A stretch of DNA of 47,268 nt from Herbaspirillum frisingense (GCA_009914615.1 WNDX01000013.1:1-47268); one strand, 5' to 3'. Shown: positions 29,499 to 38,088, numbered from the stretch's first letter. Notes: generated by a model not told the origin, from the sequence alone. Program-made: numbers and translations.

Positions 29499-30050
29499 TC
29501 AGGCCAGCGCCAGCAGCAGCGTGCTGACCACGCGCACCGCGATCTGCAGCAGGATCAGTGCCGCCAGCGGCGACAGATCGACGCCGCCGATCAGCGGGAT
29601 GACGCGGCGCAGGGGGCGCAACAATGGCTCGTTGAGCGCCCGCACGAAGGGCGCCAGCGGCGCATACGGATTGACCCAACTGAAGATGGCTTCGATGATC
29701 AGCGTGGCCATGAAGCCGTAGAAGATCCACTGGAAGAAGCGCACCAGCGAAAGCAGGAGAATGGTCTTGAAGTCGAAGCCGGAATCGATGCCCACCGCGG
29801 CGATGATGGACAGCAGCACGATGATGAATGCGCCCAACAGGCTGGCCCAGTCATAGGCGCCGCCCGGCATGACCCGACGCAGCGGCTTCACCAGCCAGTC
29901 CGAGAGCTGATAGACGAACTGCCCGACCGATTGCGGCGGGCGCACCCGCACCACCTGCATCCAGAAACGCAGCAGCATGACGCCGGCCAGAATGCTGGCG
30001 ACGGCATCGACGATCAACATGAAAATACTATGCAGCACGGAGTTCTCCAT
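29499..30050 (-). CDS. yggT: YggT family membrane protein
   Basis: A 183-residue integral membrane protein with two copies of the YggT module, each with membrane helices. The first carries LRFWMQVVRVRPPQSVGQFV and LVKPLRRVMPG. The second carries IEAIFSWVNPYAPLAPFVRA and LLRPLRRVIPLIGGVDLSPL. The repeated P-L-R-R-V-x-P loop is the family mark. The function is unsettled: related proteins are linked to osmotic tolerance in E. coli and to thylakoid or division-site organisation in plastids and cyanobacteria. It starts with ATG at 30050. It is transcribed toward the peroxiredoxin gene. Confidence 0.92.
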   Translation of the reverse strand: MENSVLHSIFMLIVDAVASILAGVMLLRFWMQVVRVRPPQSVGQFVYQLSDWLVKPLRRVMPGGAYDWASLLGAFIIVLLSIIAAVGIDSGFDFKTILLLSLVRFFQWIFYGFMATLIIEAIFSWVNPYAPLAPFVRALNEPLLRPLRRVIPLIGGVDLSPLAALILLQIAVRVVSTLLLALA

Positions 30051-30273
30051 CGGTGACTAAGCTGGCGGCCGGGACGGCCGGACTTGCAGCGCACATACTA
30101 GAGCGCATTGGCGCAATCGCCAAGCGTCCCGCCGCGGCGGCGCGCGCTTCCTTCGACCCCATATTGTGCCATCTCGGCAGTTTGCCAGGCCCATGTGCAT
30201 GTAAATGCGTACGGATGGCGGCTTTGGTGCTGCTTCGCCGGCGCATGTCGCCCCGGCAAAAGCGGGAGGAAAG

Positions 30274-30314
30274 AAAGCAGCGGAAAGCAGCGGAAAGCCG
30301 CGGAAAGCCGCGGA
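30274..30314 (+). repeat. 10-bp tandem repeat
   Basis: About four copies of CGGAAAGC(A/C)G in a row, the first two with A and the last two with C. The period equals about one helical turn. It abuts the U-tract side of the histone-gene terminator. Confidence 0.75.
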
Positions 30315-30315
30315 C

Positions 30316-30352
30316 AAAAAAAACCGCTGCATGGCGCGAAGCCATACAGCGG
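30316..30352 (-). terminator. Terminator of the histone H1-like gene
   Basis: On the minus strand, CCGCTGTATGGC and GCCATGCAGCGG form a 12-bp stem with one wobble mismatch and a 5-nt loop, followed by TTTTTTTT. It lies about 40 bp past the gene's stop. Confidence 0.9.
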
Positions 30353-30392
30353 GATTTTGCCTGAAAAAGATCAGGCGACCTGCAAGCCGATC

Positions 30393-31067
30393 TTACGGAC
30401 GGCTGGTGCCGGTCGGGAACGGCCATGCGGCTGCCGGGTTCAGCACGGTCTTGACGGCCGGTGCTGCTGCGGCGGCCTTCGGAGCTGCTGCCTTCTTGGC
30501 GGCTGCCGGCTTCTTGGCAGCTGCTGCCTTCGGAGCGGCTGCCTTCTTCGGCGCTGCAACCTTCTTGGCGGCTGCCGGCTTCTTAGCGGCTGCTGCCTTC
30601 GGAGCTGCTGCCTTCTTGGCGGCGACCGGCTTCTTGGCGGCTGCTGCCTTCGGAGCTGCTGCCTTCTTGGCGGCGACCGGCTTCTTGGCGGCGACTGCCT
30701 TCTTCGGTGCTGCTGCCTTCTTGGCGGCGACCGGCTTCTTGGCGGCGACTGCCTTCTTCGGAGCTGCTGCCTTCTTGGCGGCGACCGGCTTCTTGGCGGC
30801 GACTGCCTTCTTCGGTGCTGCTGCCTTCTTGGCGGCGACCGGCTTCTTGGCAGCGACTGCCTTCTTCGGTGCTGCTGCCTTCTTGGCGGCGACCGGCTTC
30901 TTGGCAGCGACTGCCTTCTTCGGTGCTGCTGCCTTGGCGGCGACGGCCTTCTTCGGAGCTGCTGCCTTAGCGGCGACAACCTTCTTCGGAGCTGCGGCTG
31001 CCTTGGCGGCTGCCGGCTTCTTTGCAGCGGGCTTCTTGGCCGCTGGCTTCTTTGCTGCTGTTGCCAT
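30393..31067 (-). CDS. Histone H1-like alanine/lysine/proline-rich nucleoid protein
   Basis: A 224-residue protein made almost wholly of Ala, Lys and Pro with some Val. From residue 1 it reads MATAAKKPAAKKPAAKKPAA, and it then enters an 18-residue repeat of the type KAAAPKKAVAAKKPVAAK in about five near-perfect copies. The last 20 residues are different and non-basic (AVKTVLNPAAAWPFPTG and on). Such proteins resemble the C-terminal tail of eukaryotic histone H1 and bacterial AlgP-type proteins, and are thought to bind and condense DNA. The start at 31067 has AAGGAG upstream. The gene has its own terminator and is downstream of, but well separated from, nrdB. Confidence 0.87.
   Translation of the reverse strand: MATAAKKPAAKKPAAKKPAAAKAAAAPKKVVAAKAAAPKKAVAAKAAAPKKAVAAKKPVAAKKAAAPKKAVAAKKPVAAKKAAAPKKAVAAKKPVAAKKAAAPKKAVAAKKPVAAKKAAAPKKAVAAKKPVAAKKAAAPKAAAAKKPVAAKKAAAPKAAAAKKPAAAKKVAAPKKAAAPKAAAAKKPAAAKKAAAPKAAAAAPAVKTVLNPAAAWPFPTGTSRP
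30661..30945 (-). repeat. 54-bp tandem array inside the histone-like gene
   Basis: The marker GACCGGCTTCTTGGC recurs at 30675, 30729, 30783, 30837 and 30891, a strict 54-bp period; a further copy at 30624 is 51 bp away. Units differ at only a few third-codon positions (for example GGTGCT/GGAGCT and GGCGGCG/GGCAGCG). The array encodes the 18-residue protein repeat. Confidence 0.9.
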
Positions 31068-31570
31068 TTTGTTTCTCCTTCTTCACGTGAATGGAAAAAA
31101 TCAAGCTTGATATAAGCAACCCTCCAGCGACATCGCGATGACGCGGGCGGGCTATTCATCGGCGCAAGCAGCCTGTCGCTTGCGCTAATGAATTCGGCAC
31201 CAGCTGAACTGCTGCATCCCCTCACCTATGCAGCGCTTCAGCTATCTTGGCTACGCCCCTCCGGTAGTCCCCGCGCATCGGGCAGGATATGGTCAACTAC
31301 GGGAGCAGGCGCAAAGCCAAAAAAAACGCCAGCGTGTTCAAACGCCAGCGTCGGAATAGCACTCCTGAAAAACCATCAGGTTTTTCAAAGGAAAAGCCGC
31401 CTTACCCGACACGAAGGGGTTAAGCGGCGATAACAGAGAAGAATGGTTCGGTCTCTGACTGTTCATTAATTTGGCGTGTGCCTTTCAGTTTCAGCAGCCG
31501 GGCATCTTGCAAGCTACCCGACTGCCGTTGTGCATTCATGTCTCGCTGAAGAGTACTTCGAGACTGCACG
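31068..31570. other. Intergenic region between the histone-like gene and nrdB
   Basis: About 500 bp without a convincing gene. It contains a direct repeat of AACGCCAGCGT (near 31325 and 31340), a perfect A/T-rich hairpin TGAAAAACC-atca-GGTTTTTCA (31366-31387), and a likely nrdB terminator at 31396-31428. The promoter of the histone-like gene should lie near 31090-31200. Confidence 0.55.
31396..31428 (-). terminator. Likely terminator of nrdAB
   Basis: On the minus strand, GCCGCTTAACCCC and GGGTAAGGCGGC pair around an 8-nt loop, followed by TTTTCCTTTG. It lies about 140 bp beyond the nrdB stop and is the best candidate for the end of that transcript. Confidence 0.6.
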
Positions 31571-32740
31571 TCATTCCCAACTCAGCGCGCCCCCGGTTTG
31601 GTATTCGATGACACGTGTCTCGAAGAAGTTGCGCTCCTTCTTCAGATCGATCATCTCGCTCATCCACGGGAACGGATTTTCTTCTTGTGCGAACAGCGGG
31701 TCCAATCCGATTTGCTGTGCGCGACGATTAGCGATGAATCGGAGGTAGCCCTTGAACATCGTTGCGTTCAACCCGAGCACGCCTCGCGGCATTGTATCCT
31801 CTGCGTAACGATATTCCAACTCCACCGCGCGTAAAAACAACGATTTGATCTCTTCGCGGAATTCCGGAGTCCACAGATGCGGGTTCTCCATCTTCACCGT
31901 GTTGATCAGATCGATGCCGAAGTTGCAGTGCATCGACTCGTCGCGCAGGATGTATTGATACTGCTCGGCGGCGCCCATCATCTTGTTCTGGCGGCCCAGC
32001 GCGAGGATCTGCGTGAAGCCGACGTAGAAGAACAGGCCTTCCATGATGCACGCGAAAACGATCAGCGACTTCAGCAGCGCCTGGTCGGTCTCGACGGTGC
32101 CGGTCTTGAATTCCGGATTGGTCAGCGTGTCGATGAACGGGATCAGGAACTCGTCCTTGTCGCGGATCGATTCGACTTCGTGATACGCGTTGAAGATCTC
32201 GGCTTCATCCAGGCCCAGCGACTCGACGATGTACTGGTAGGCGTGGGTGTGGATCGCTTCTTCGAAGGCCTGGCGCAGCAGGTACTGGCGGCACTCCGGC
32301 GCGGTGATGTGGCGGTAGGTGCCCAGCACGATGTTGTTGGCGGCCAGCGAGTCGGCGGTCACGAAGAAGCCCAGGTTGCGCTTGACCAGGCGACGCTCGT
32401 CGTCGGTCAGGCCGTTGGGGTTCTTCCACAGCTCGATGTCGCGCTGCATGTTGATTTCCTGCGGCATCCAGTGGTTGGCGCAACCGGCCAGGTACTTGTC
32501 CCAGGCCCACTTGTACTTGAACGGCACCAGCTGGTTGACGTCGGTGTGGCCGTTGATGATGCGCTTGTCGGCGGCGTTGACGCGGCGGGTGGTGTCCACC
32601 GGCGCGTCGCGGCTGACCAGCGCCGGGTTCAGCGCGGCGTCGTTGAGCGGATTGCCGAAGGCGGGTTGCAGCTGAGGCTGCGGCATGTGCGGAGTGCGCG
32701 GCTGCTGGGCCGGCTTTGCTTCATCATCCCAAGAGAGCAT
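31571..32740 (-). CDS. nrdB: Class Ia ribonucleotide reductase, beta subunit
   Basis: NrdB houses the diiron-tyrosyl radical that NrdA uses to make deoxynucleotides. In the 389 residues the metal and radical sites are visible: Asp130 ([11 protein letters not shown]), Glu161 and His164 with Tyr168 four residues on ([11 protein letters not shown]), a further Glu in [10 protein letters not shown], and [11 protein letters not shown] with a Glu-x-x-His pair. The C-terminus ([16 protein letters not shown]) is the tail that docks on NrdA. It starts with ATG at 32740. It follows nrdA by 226 bp and is probably co-transcribed with it. Confidence 0.97.
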   Translation of the reverse strand: MLSWDDEAKPAQQPRTPHMPQPQLQPAFGNPLNDAALNPALVSRDAPVDTTRRVNAADKRIINGHTDVNQLVPFKYKWAWDKYLAGCANHWMPQEINMQRDIELWKNPNGLTDDERRLVKRNLGFFVTADSLAANNIVLGTYRHITAPECRQYLLRQAFEEAIHTHAYQYIVESLGLDEAEIFNAYHEVESIRDKDEFLIPFIDTLTNPEFKTGTVETDQALLKSLIVFACIMEGLFFYVGFTQILALGRQNKMMGAAEQYQYILRDESMHCNFGIDLINTVKMENPHLWTPEFREEIKSLFLRAVELEYRYAEDTMPRGVLGLNATMFKGYLRFIANRRAQQIGLDPLFAQEENPFPWMSEMIDLKKERNFFETRVIEYQTGGALSWE

Positions 32741-32966
32741 GTCTGTTTCCTCTGTATTTGTTCGGTGGCTGCCGGGCGGATCGGATGAACCGGGCGCGGC
32801 ATGGGTAGCTATTCAGGTGACAACGGCGCATCCGGTGAAGTTCACCGCGATGCGCCGGCTGAGAAGGCCGGCCCGGAAAGCTTATCTGCTGGCGCCGAAG
32901 AAGACATTGATCATCCTCATCAGCGGGCCATTCCCTGATTCGCTTGCCCGGGCCGTTCCTGGCTTC

Positions 32967-35963
32967 TTACTGGCAGGCCTCGCACTCTTCGAAGCCCGGG
33001 TCGCCCGGACGCATGGTGCAGACCGGACCGTCGGCGTCGATCGAAGCGCCGGGGTTGGGCATCACATAGGCCGCCGAGGCTGCCGCCGCCGAAGCGATCG
33101 GCGCTGCCGGCACGGCCGGAGCCGAAGCCGAGGCCGCCGAGCTGCCGGCGCCGCCGTCCACCGCCACGGCGTTCAGGGCGCCGGCGCGGGAAGTGGACTT
33201 CTCGGTGTGGGTGGCGCCGATGGTGCGCAGGTAATAGGTGGTCTTCAGACCGCGCAGCCATGCCAGCTTGTAGGTTTCATCCAGGCGCTTGCCGGAAGCG
33301 CCGGCCATGTAGATGTTCAGCGACTGGGCCTGGTCGATCCACTTCTGGCGGCGCGATGCGGCTTCCACCAGCCAGGACGGATCCACTTCGAAGGCGGTGG
33401 CATAGATGTCGCGCAGGTCTTGCGGGATGCGGTCGATCTTGGCCAGGCTGCCGTCGAAATACTTCAGGTCGGAAATCATGACTTCGTCCCACAGGCCGCG
33501 GGCCTTCAGGTCGCGCACCAGGTACTCGTTGATTTCGGTGAATTCGCCCGACAGGTTCGACTTCACGTACAGGTTCTGGTAGGTCGGCTCGATGCAAGCC
33601 GACACGCCGATGATGTTCGAAATGGTCGCGGTCGGAGCGATCGCCACGCAGTTCGAATTGCGCATGCCGTGTTCCTTGATGCGAGCACGCAGGGCAGTCC
33701 AGTCCATGGTTTCGGAGCTGTCGGCTTCCAGGTAGCCGCCGCGTTCTTCGGCCAGCAGCTTCAGGGAATCCTGCGGCAGGATGCCGCGATCCCACAGCGA
33801 ACCGCGGTAGGAGGCGTAACGGCCGCGTTCTTCGGCCAGCTCGGTCGAAGCCCAGTAGGCGTAGTAGCAGACGGCTTCCATCGAACGGTCGGCGAAGGCG
33901 ACGGCGTCCATCGACGCGTACGGCACGCGCTTCATGTGCAGGCAGTCCTGGAAGCCCATGATGCCCATGCCCACCGGACGGTGGCGCAGGTTGGAATCAC
34001 GCGCCTTCTTGACGGCGTAGTAGTTGATGTCGATGACGTTGTCCAGCATGCGCATCGCGGTGCGGATGGTGCGCTGCAGCTTGGCATGATCCAGCTCGCC
34101 GTTGACCAGGTGCGCCGGCAGGTTGACCGAACCCAGGTTGCACACCGCGATTTCGGAATCGTTGGTGTTCAGGGTGATCTCGGTGCACAGGTTGGAGCTG
34201 TGCACCACGCCCACGTGCTGCTGCGGCGAACGGATGTTGCAAGGATCCTTGAAAGTGATCCAGGGATGGCCGGTCTCGAACAGCATGGACAGCATCTTGC
34301 GCCACAGGTCGTTGGCCTGGACCTTCTTGAACAGCTTGAGCTCGCCGCTGGCGGCCTTGGCTTCATAGCCGGTGTAGGCTTCTTCGAACGCACGGCCGAA
34401 CTTGTCGTGCAGATCCGGGGTGTCGGACGGCGAGAACAGGGTCCACTCGCCCTTTTCCATCACGCGCTTCATGAACAGGTCGGGAATCCAGTTCGCGGTG
34501 TTCATGTCGTGCGTGCGGCGGCGGTCGTCGCCGGTGTTCTTGCGCAGTTCGAGGAATTCCTCGATGTCCATGTGCCAGGTTTCCAGGTAGGCGCAGACCG
34601 CGCCCTTGCGCTTGCCGCCCTGGTTGACCGCCACGGCGGTGTCGTTGACCACCTTCAGGAACGGCACCACGCCCTGCGACTTGCCGTTGGTGCCCTTGAT
34701 GTGGGCGCCCAGGGCGCGCACCGGGGTCCAGTCGTTACCCAGGCCGCCGGCGAACTTGGCCAGCAGGGCGTTTTCCTTGATGGCTTCGTAGATGCCGTCG
34801 AGGTCGTCGGCGACGGTGGTCAGGTAGCACGACGAGAGCTGCGAACGCAGGGTGCCCGAGTTGAACAGGGTCGGGGTCGAGCTCATGAAGTCGAACGAGG
34901 ACAGCAGGTCGTAGAACTCGATGGCGCGTGTTTCGCGGTCGATTTCATTGAGCGACAGGCCCATCGCCACGCGCATGTAGAAAGCCTGCGGCATTTCGAT
35001 GCGGGTGCCGCGGATGTGCAGGAAGTAACGGTCGTACAGGGTCTGCAGGCCGATGTAGCCGAATTGCAGGTCGCGCTCGGGCTTGATGGCGGCGGCCAGC
35101 TTGGCCAGGTCGAACTGGCCCAGCTTGGTGTCCAGCAGCTCGGCGTCGATACCCTTCTTGACGTAGGCCGGGAAGTACTCCAGGTACTCGGCAGGCGCAT
35201 CGGCCTGGGCCACTTCCTTGCCGAACACTTCCTTGCGGATGGTGTGCATCAGCAGGCGCGAGGTCACCTGGCTGTAGGCAGGGTCCTTTTCCATCAGCGC
35301 GCGGGCAGCCAGGATGGCGGACTTGTACAGCTCTTCGACGGGCACGCCGTCGTACAGGTTCTTGACGGTCTCGGCCAGGATGGCGTCGCCATCCACGTGC
35401 TTTTCCAGGCCGACGCAGGCGGCGTCGATCAGGGCGCGCACTTCGGCGATGTCCAGCGGACGGCTTTGGCCATCCTCCACCACGCGCAGTTGCGGGGCAG
35501 CGATTTCGGTCTTGGCGGCGGCGCCTTGCTGGGCGCGCTCTTCCATGCGCTTGGCGCGGTACAGCACGTAGGCGCGAGCGACGTCGTGCTCGCCCGAACG
35601 CATCAGGGCCAGTTCGACCTGGTCCTGGATATCTTCAATATGGAACGTGCCGCCGGTCGGCTGGCGGCGCACCAGCGCCGAGACCACGTTGGTGGTCAGC
35701 TGCTCGACCATCTCGCGCACGCGCGCCGAAGCGGCGCCCTGGCCACCGTTGACCGCCAGGAAGGCCTTGGTCACGGCGATGGAAATCTTGGAAGGTTCGA
35801 AACCGACCACCGCGCCGTTGCGGCGGATGATGCGGTATTCGCCCAGGCCGGAACCGGCCTTCGCGGCGGATGCCTGGGCGGTGTCGGGAGACACGGCCAG
35901 ATCAGCGGCGGACGTGCCAAACGCGGCAGGAGATTTAACGGAAATTTCTTGAGTTGAGCGCAC
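32967..35963 (-). CDS. nrdA: Class Ia ribonucleotide reductase, alpha subunit, with two N-terminal ATP-cones
   Basis: NrdA reduces ribonucleoside diphosphates. At 998 residues it is longer than E. coli NrdA (761) because it carries two N-terminal ATP-cone regions: about 43-139 (YRIIRRNGAVVGFEPSKISI) and about 157-240 (LRVVEDGQSRPLDIAEVRAL). The catalytic barrel follows, with FNSGTLRSQLSSCYLTTV and SNLCTEITLNTNDSEIAVCN around the active-site Cys/Asn/Glu. The C-terminal redox pair is CEAC in the last residues. A poorly conserved Ala/Ser/Pro linker precedes the tail. The start is GTG at 35963 behind AGGAGG with a short spacer. A candidate NrdR operator lies about 300 bp upstream. Confidence 0.96.
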   Translation of the reverse strand: MRSTQEISVKSPAAFGTSAADLAVSPDTAQASAAKAGSGLGEYRIIRRNGAVVGFEPSKISIAVTKAFLAVNGGQGAASARVREMVEQLTTNVVSALVRRQPTGGTFHIEDIQDQVELALMRSGEHDVARAYVLYRAKRMEERAQQGAAAKTEIAAPQLRVVEDGQSRPLDIAEVRALIDAACVGLEKHVDGDAILAETVKNLYDGVPVEELYKSAILAARALMEKDPAYSQVTSRLLMHTIRKEVFGKEVAQADAPAEYLEYFPAYVKKGIDAELLDTKLGQFDLAKLAAAIKPERDLQFGYIGLQTLYDRYFLHIRGTRIEMPQAFYMRVAMGLSLNEIDRETRAIEFYDLLSSFDFMSSTPTLFNSGTLRSQLSSCYLTTVADDLDGIYEAIKENALLAKFAGGLGNDWTPVRALGAHIKGTNGKSQGVVPFLKVVNDTAVAVNQGGKRKGAVCAYLETWHMDIEEFLELRKNTGDDRRRTHDMNTANWIPDLFMKRVMEKGEWTLFSPSDTPDLHDKFGRAFEEAYTGYEAKAASGELKLFKKVQANDLWRKMLSMLFETGHPWITFKDPCNIRSPQQHVGVVHSSNLCTEITLNTNDSEIAVCNLGSVNLPAHLVNGELDHAKLQRTIRTAMRMLDNVIDINYYAVKKARDSNLRHRPVGMGIMGFQDCLHMKRVPYASMDAVAFADRSMEAVCYYAYWASTELAEERGRYASYRGSLWDRGILPQDSLKLLAEERGGYLEADSSETMDWTALRARIKEHGMRNSNCVAIAPTATISNIIGVSACIEPTYQNLYVKSNLSGEFTEINEYLVRDLKARGLWDEVMISDLKYFDGSLAKIDRIPQDLRDIYATAFEVDPSWLVEAASRRQKWIDQAQSLNIYMAGASGKRLDETYKLAWLRGLKTTYYLRTIGATHTEKSTSRAGALNAVAVDGGAGSSAASASAPAVPAAPIASAAAASAAYVMPNPGASIDADGPVCTMRPGDPGFEECEACQ

Positions 35964-36358
35964 TTAGCCTCCTAGATACAAAGTCAGGCAACCGACACGA
36001 TTGCCCCGAGTTGCTAAATTAGAACCCCCTACCTGCCGGGAGGTTCGCGAACGACAGAAGCGTCCCACAATGACCATCCCCTTGCGCGGATAGCCATGCT
36101 GACGCAAAAACTGCTTGAAACTGATGAGTAAGAACGATTGAAAGAAGGCAAAAACGGGAGGCGTTCTAGTACTTGTTACTTCGCCGCGAACCTTTTACCT
36201 TCTGAAGCACTGCCTTTGCGGGCCGTTTGCGGATGAAGACCCGGATACAACGTTGAGCTTACAAGAACACTACATCTAGTACCAAAAGATCGATTGAGAC
36301 TAATTCTAGTATCGGCATTCCGATGTTGCAACCGCTATTTCTGGAAATTTTGTGTCGC
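35964..36358. other. nrdA upstream region
   Basis: About 395 bp between the ampD stop and the nrdA start, noticeably less GC-rich than the surroundings. It holds the paired NrdR-like boxes at 36267-36312 and implies a leader of up to about 300 nt. A third TCTAGTA motif (about 36167) lacks the other half-site. No gene is supported. Confidence 0.6.
36267..36312 (-). promoter_or_regulatory. Candidate tandem NrdR boxes controlling nrdAB
   Basis: Two copies of ACTAnnTCTAGT: ACTACATCTAGT at 36269-36280 and ACTAATTCTAGT at 36299-36310. They sit 30 bp apart, so on the same face of the helix. The first extends to ACACTACATCTAGTAC, close to the NrdR consensus ACACTATATATAGTGT. NrdR sites are known to occur as pairs about 31 bp apart upstream of nrd operons. 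NrdR represses ribonucleotide reductase genes when dATP is high. Confidence 0.7.
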
Positions 36359-36982
36359 TCATGCTTGACTTTTGTGGAGCCCAGAGGGGAAGCGCAATTG
36401 CGCCCCGTTAATTATTTCCGCCAATTCGCGGCGGTAGCGCCCCCAGTCGAAGAAGGGGCCAGGATCGGTCTTGCGCGCCGGGGCGATGTGCTCGTGGCCG
36501 GCCACGGCGGTGAGCGCATAGCGCTCGGCCAGGGCCGCGGTGAGGCGCGCCAGGGCTGGGTACTGGGCCTCGGCGAAGGCTTCGAAGTCGGTGCCTTCGA
36601 GCTCGATGCCGATCGAAAAGTCGTTGCAGCGCTCGCGCCCGTCGAAGACCGAGACCCCGGCGTGCCAGGCGCGGCGGTTGGCCGGAACGAACTGCACCAC
36701 CTCGCCGTCGCGGCGGATGAGAAAATGGGCCGAGACCCGCAGTGGTCTCAACTGGTCGAAATAAGGATCGGCCTCGTAATCGAGCCGGTTGCAGAACAGA
36801 TCGGCTATATAGGGACCGCCGAACACGCCGGGCGGCAGGCTGATGTTGTGGACCACCAGCAGGTCGGTGATGCAGCCGTCGGGGCGCTCATCGCAGTTCG
36901 GGGACGGTTCGCGGCGCGCGGCATTGCACCAGCCGTCGCCGTCGATGAACCAGATACCGGCGTCGGAGGGAGAAGTCGTCAT
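36359..36982 (-). CDS. ampD: 1,6-anhydro-N-acetylmuramyl-L-alanine amidase AmpD
   Basis: AmpD cuts the peptide from anhydroMurNAc in the cytosol during wall recycling and thereby limits beta-lactamase induction. The 207-residue protein has zinc ligands His45 (LLVVHNISLPPG), His163 and Asp173 (AGHEHIAPARKTDPGPFFDW), with Glu127 and Lys171 at the positions of the E. coli catalytic Glu116 and Lys162. Spacing between His163 and Asp173 matches E. coli exactly. There is no signal peptide, so it is the cytosolic type rather than AmiD. It starts with ATG at 36982, 3 bp after the PP0621-family gene. Confidence 0.96.
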   Translation of the reverse strand: MTTSPSDAGIWFIDGDGWCNAARREPSPNCDERPDGCITDLLVVHNISLPPGVFGGPYIADLFCNRLDYEADPYFDQLRPLRVSAHFLIRRDGEVVQFVPANRRAWHAGVSVFDGRERCNDFSIGIELEGTDFEAFAEAQYPALARLTAALAERYALTAVAGHEHIAPARKTDPGPFFDWGRYRRELAEIINGAQLRFPSGLHKSQA

Positions 36983-36985
36983 GGA

Positions 36986-37279
36986 TCAGAAGGAGGCCAG
37001 GCGGCGGTGCTCTTCCGAACAATAGTGGGCGCCGGAGGCGTGCACCACGGCTTCGGAAACCGGGAAGTGGATGCCGCAGTGCGCGCACTGCACCATGGTC
37101 TCGGCGCCGCTGTCGGAGCGACGCTTGAAACGCGAGGCCTTGGGGCGCGGCATGCCGCCGGCCGCCGCGTCGCCCGCGGAGTCACCGGCAGCATCGCTGC
37201 CCGCCAGCATGGATTTCTTGGCGCGCTGGAACCACACCACCACGGCCAGCAATACCACCAGCCAGATCAGATATTTCAT
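36986..37279 (-). CDS. PP0621 family small membrane protein
   Basis: A 97-residue protein with an N-terminal membrane segment (MKYLIWLVVLLAVVVWFQRA), a short basic and Ala/Gly-rich linker, and a C-terminal treble-clef-like zinc motif: CAHCGIHFP then HYCSEEHRRL. The family is named for Pseudomonas PP0621 and has no assigned function. The start overlaps the stop of ypjD by four bases, and the gene is followed by ampD after 3 bp, so ypjD, this gene and ampD form one translational unit. Confidence 0.88.
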   Translation of the reverse strand: MKYLIWLVVLLAVVVWFQRAKKSMLAGSDAAGDSAGDAAAGGMPRPKASRFKRRSDSGAETMVQCAHCGIHFPVSEAVVHASGAHYCSEEHRRLASF

Positions 37280-38088
37280 GTCAGTACCCGATGCAGCACG
37301 ACTTCAAGCACGAACCGGCTGCCCACATAAGCCAATAAAAGGATGGCGAAACCGGCCAGCGTGAAGCTCAGCGCGGTGCGCCCCCGCCATCCCTGCCAGC
37401 GGCGACCGGCCAGGAGCAGGCCAAACAACACCCAGGACAGCATGGTGAAGACCGTCTTGTGATCCCAGCGGAACGGCGTCCCGAACAACTGCTCGGAGAA
37501 AACCACGCCCGACAGCACGGTCAGCGTCAGCAACACGAAACCGAAGCCGATCAGGCGGAACAGCAATTTTTCCATGGTCAGCAGCGCCGGCAGACGATCC
37601 AGCGCCATGGCGAACCAGCCGGTCTGCGCCGCCGGGCCGGGGCGCGTGTGCAGCCGCGACTCCTGCAGCACCATCAGCACGGCATGGAAGGCGGCGATGG
37701 TCAACGTACTATAGGCCAGAATGGAAATGGCGATGTGCGCCAGGAACCAGTCCGATTTCCCGGCCAGCGCGATCATGTTGCCAGGGAAGATACTGGGCAG
37801 CACCACCGACACCGCTGCCACCGGCAGCACCAGCACGCGCATGCTGTCCAGCGAGAAGTTGCGGTTTTCCAGCCAGTAGGCGGCCACCGAGATCCACAGC
37901 GTGGCCGAGAGCATCACCGCAAACCCGACCCGCAGGGCGTCGGGTGCGAACATGTCCGACAGCAGCGCCCCGCCATGCAGGACCCAGCCGATCACGATGC
38001 CCAGGGAAATCGGCGTGCGCCGCTCCGAAGGCATGAAGGCGCACCCCAGATAGAGCAGCGCGGCCAGGATGAAAAAGTAAGTTTGCAT
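37276..38088 (-). CDS. ypjD: CcsA/YpjD-type cytochrome c assembly family membrane protein
   Basis: A 270-residue protein with about eight membrane helices of the CcmF/CcsA family. The helical region SDWFLAHIAISILAYSTLTI and the later FRWDHKTVFTMLSWVLFGLL each hold a conserved His (AHIAIS and WDHKT) typical of the family. YpjD itself has no settled role; inner-membrane metal or heme handling has been proposed. The gene is usually divergent from ffh in proteobacteria; here a three-gene ABC transporter lies between them. It starts with ATG at 38088. Confidence 0.92.
   Translation of the reverse strand: MQTYFFILAALLYLGCAFMPSERRTPISLGIVIGWVLHGGALLSDMFAPDALRVGFAVMLSATLWISVAAYWLENRNFSLDSMRVLVLPVAAVSVVLPSIFPGNMIALAGKSDWFLAHIAISILAYSTLTIAAFHAVLMVLQESRLHTRPGPAAQTGWFAMALDRLPALLTMEKLLFRLIGFGFVLLTLTVLSGVVFSEQLFGTPFRWDHKTVFTMLSWVLFGLLLAGRRWQGWRGRTALSFTLAGFAILLLAYVGSRFVLEVVLHRVLT

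Larger units (their letters stand above)
30051..30392. other. Intergenic region between yggT and the histone-like gene
   Basis: About 340 bp with no convincing gene. It contains a short decayed relative of the 'cccggcgaaaaccggg' repeat (about 30248-30270), a 10-bp tandem repeat and the terminator of the histone-like gene. A 103-residue plus-strand ORF here is made largely of these repeats. Confidence 0.55.

Noticed and set aside
30053-30364. A 103-residue plus-strand ORF upstream of the histone-gene terminator
   Set aside because: It is built from the 10-bp tandem repeat, a decayed palindromic repeat and the terminator, with no ribosome site or domain.
30661-30945. Regularly spaced repeats as a possible CRISPR array
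   Set aside because: The 54-bp units are contiguous, lack unique spacers, and encode an in-frame protein repeat.
31325-31351. Direct repeat AACGCCAGCGT x2 as part of a terminator
   Set aside because: The copies are direct, not inverted, so they cannot form the stem; the hairpin at 31396-31428 fits better.
32685-35957. A 1090-residue open frame on the plus strand
   Set aside because: It lies antisense to nrdA, has shadow-type composition (His, Gln, Val, Gly, Arg-rich) and no domain; it reflects high third-position GC in the real gene.
36323-37330. A 335-residue plus-strand ORF over ampD
   Set aside because: It is antisense to ampD and the PP0621-family gene, both with clear motifs and tight operon spacing.
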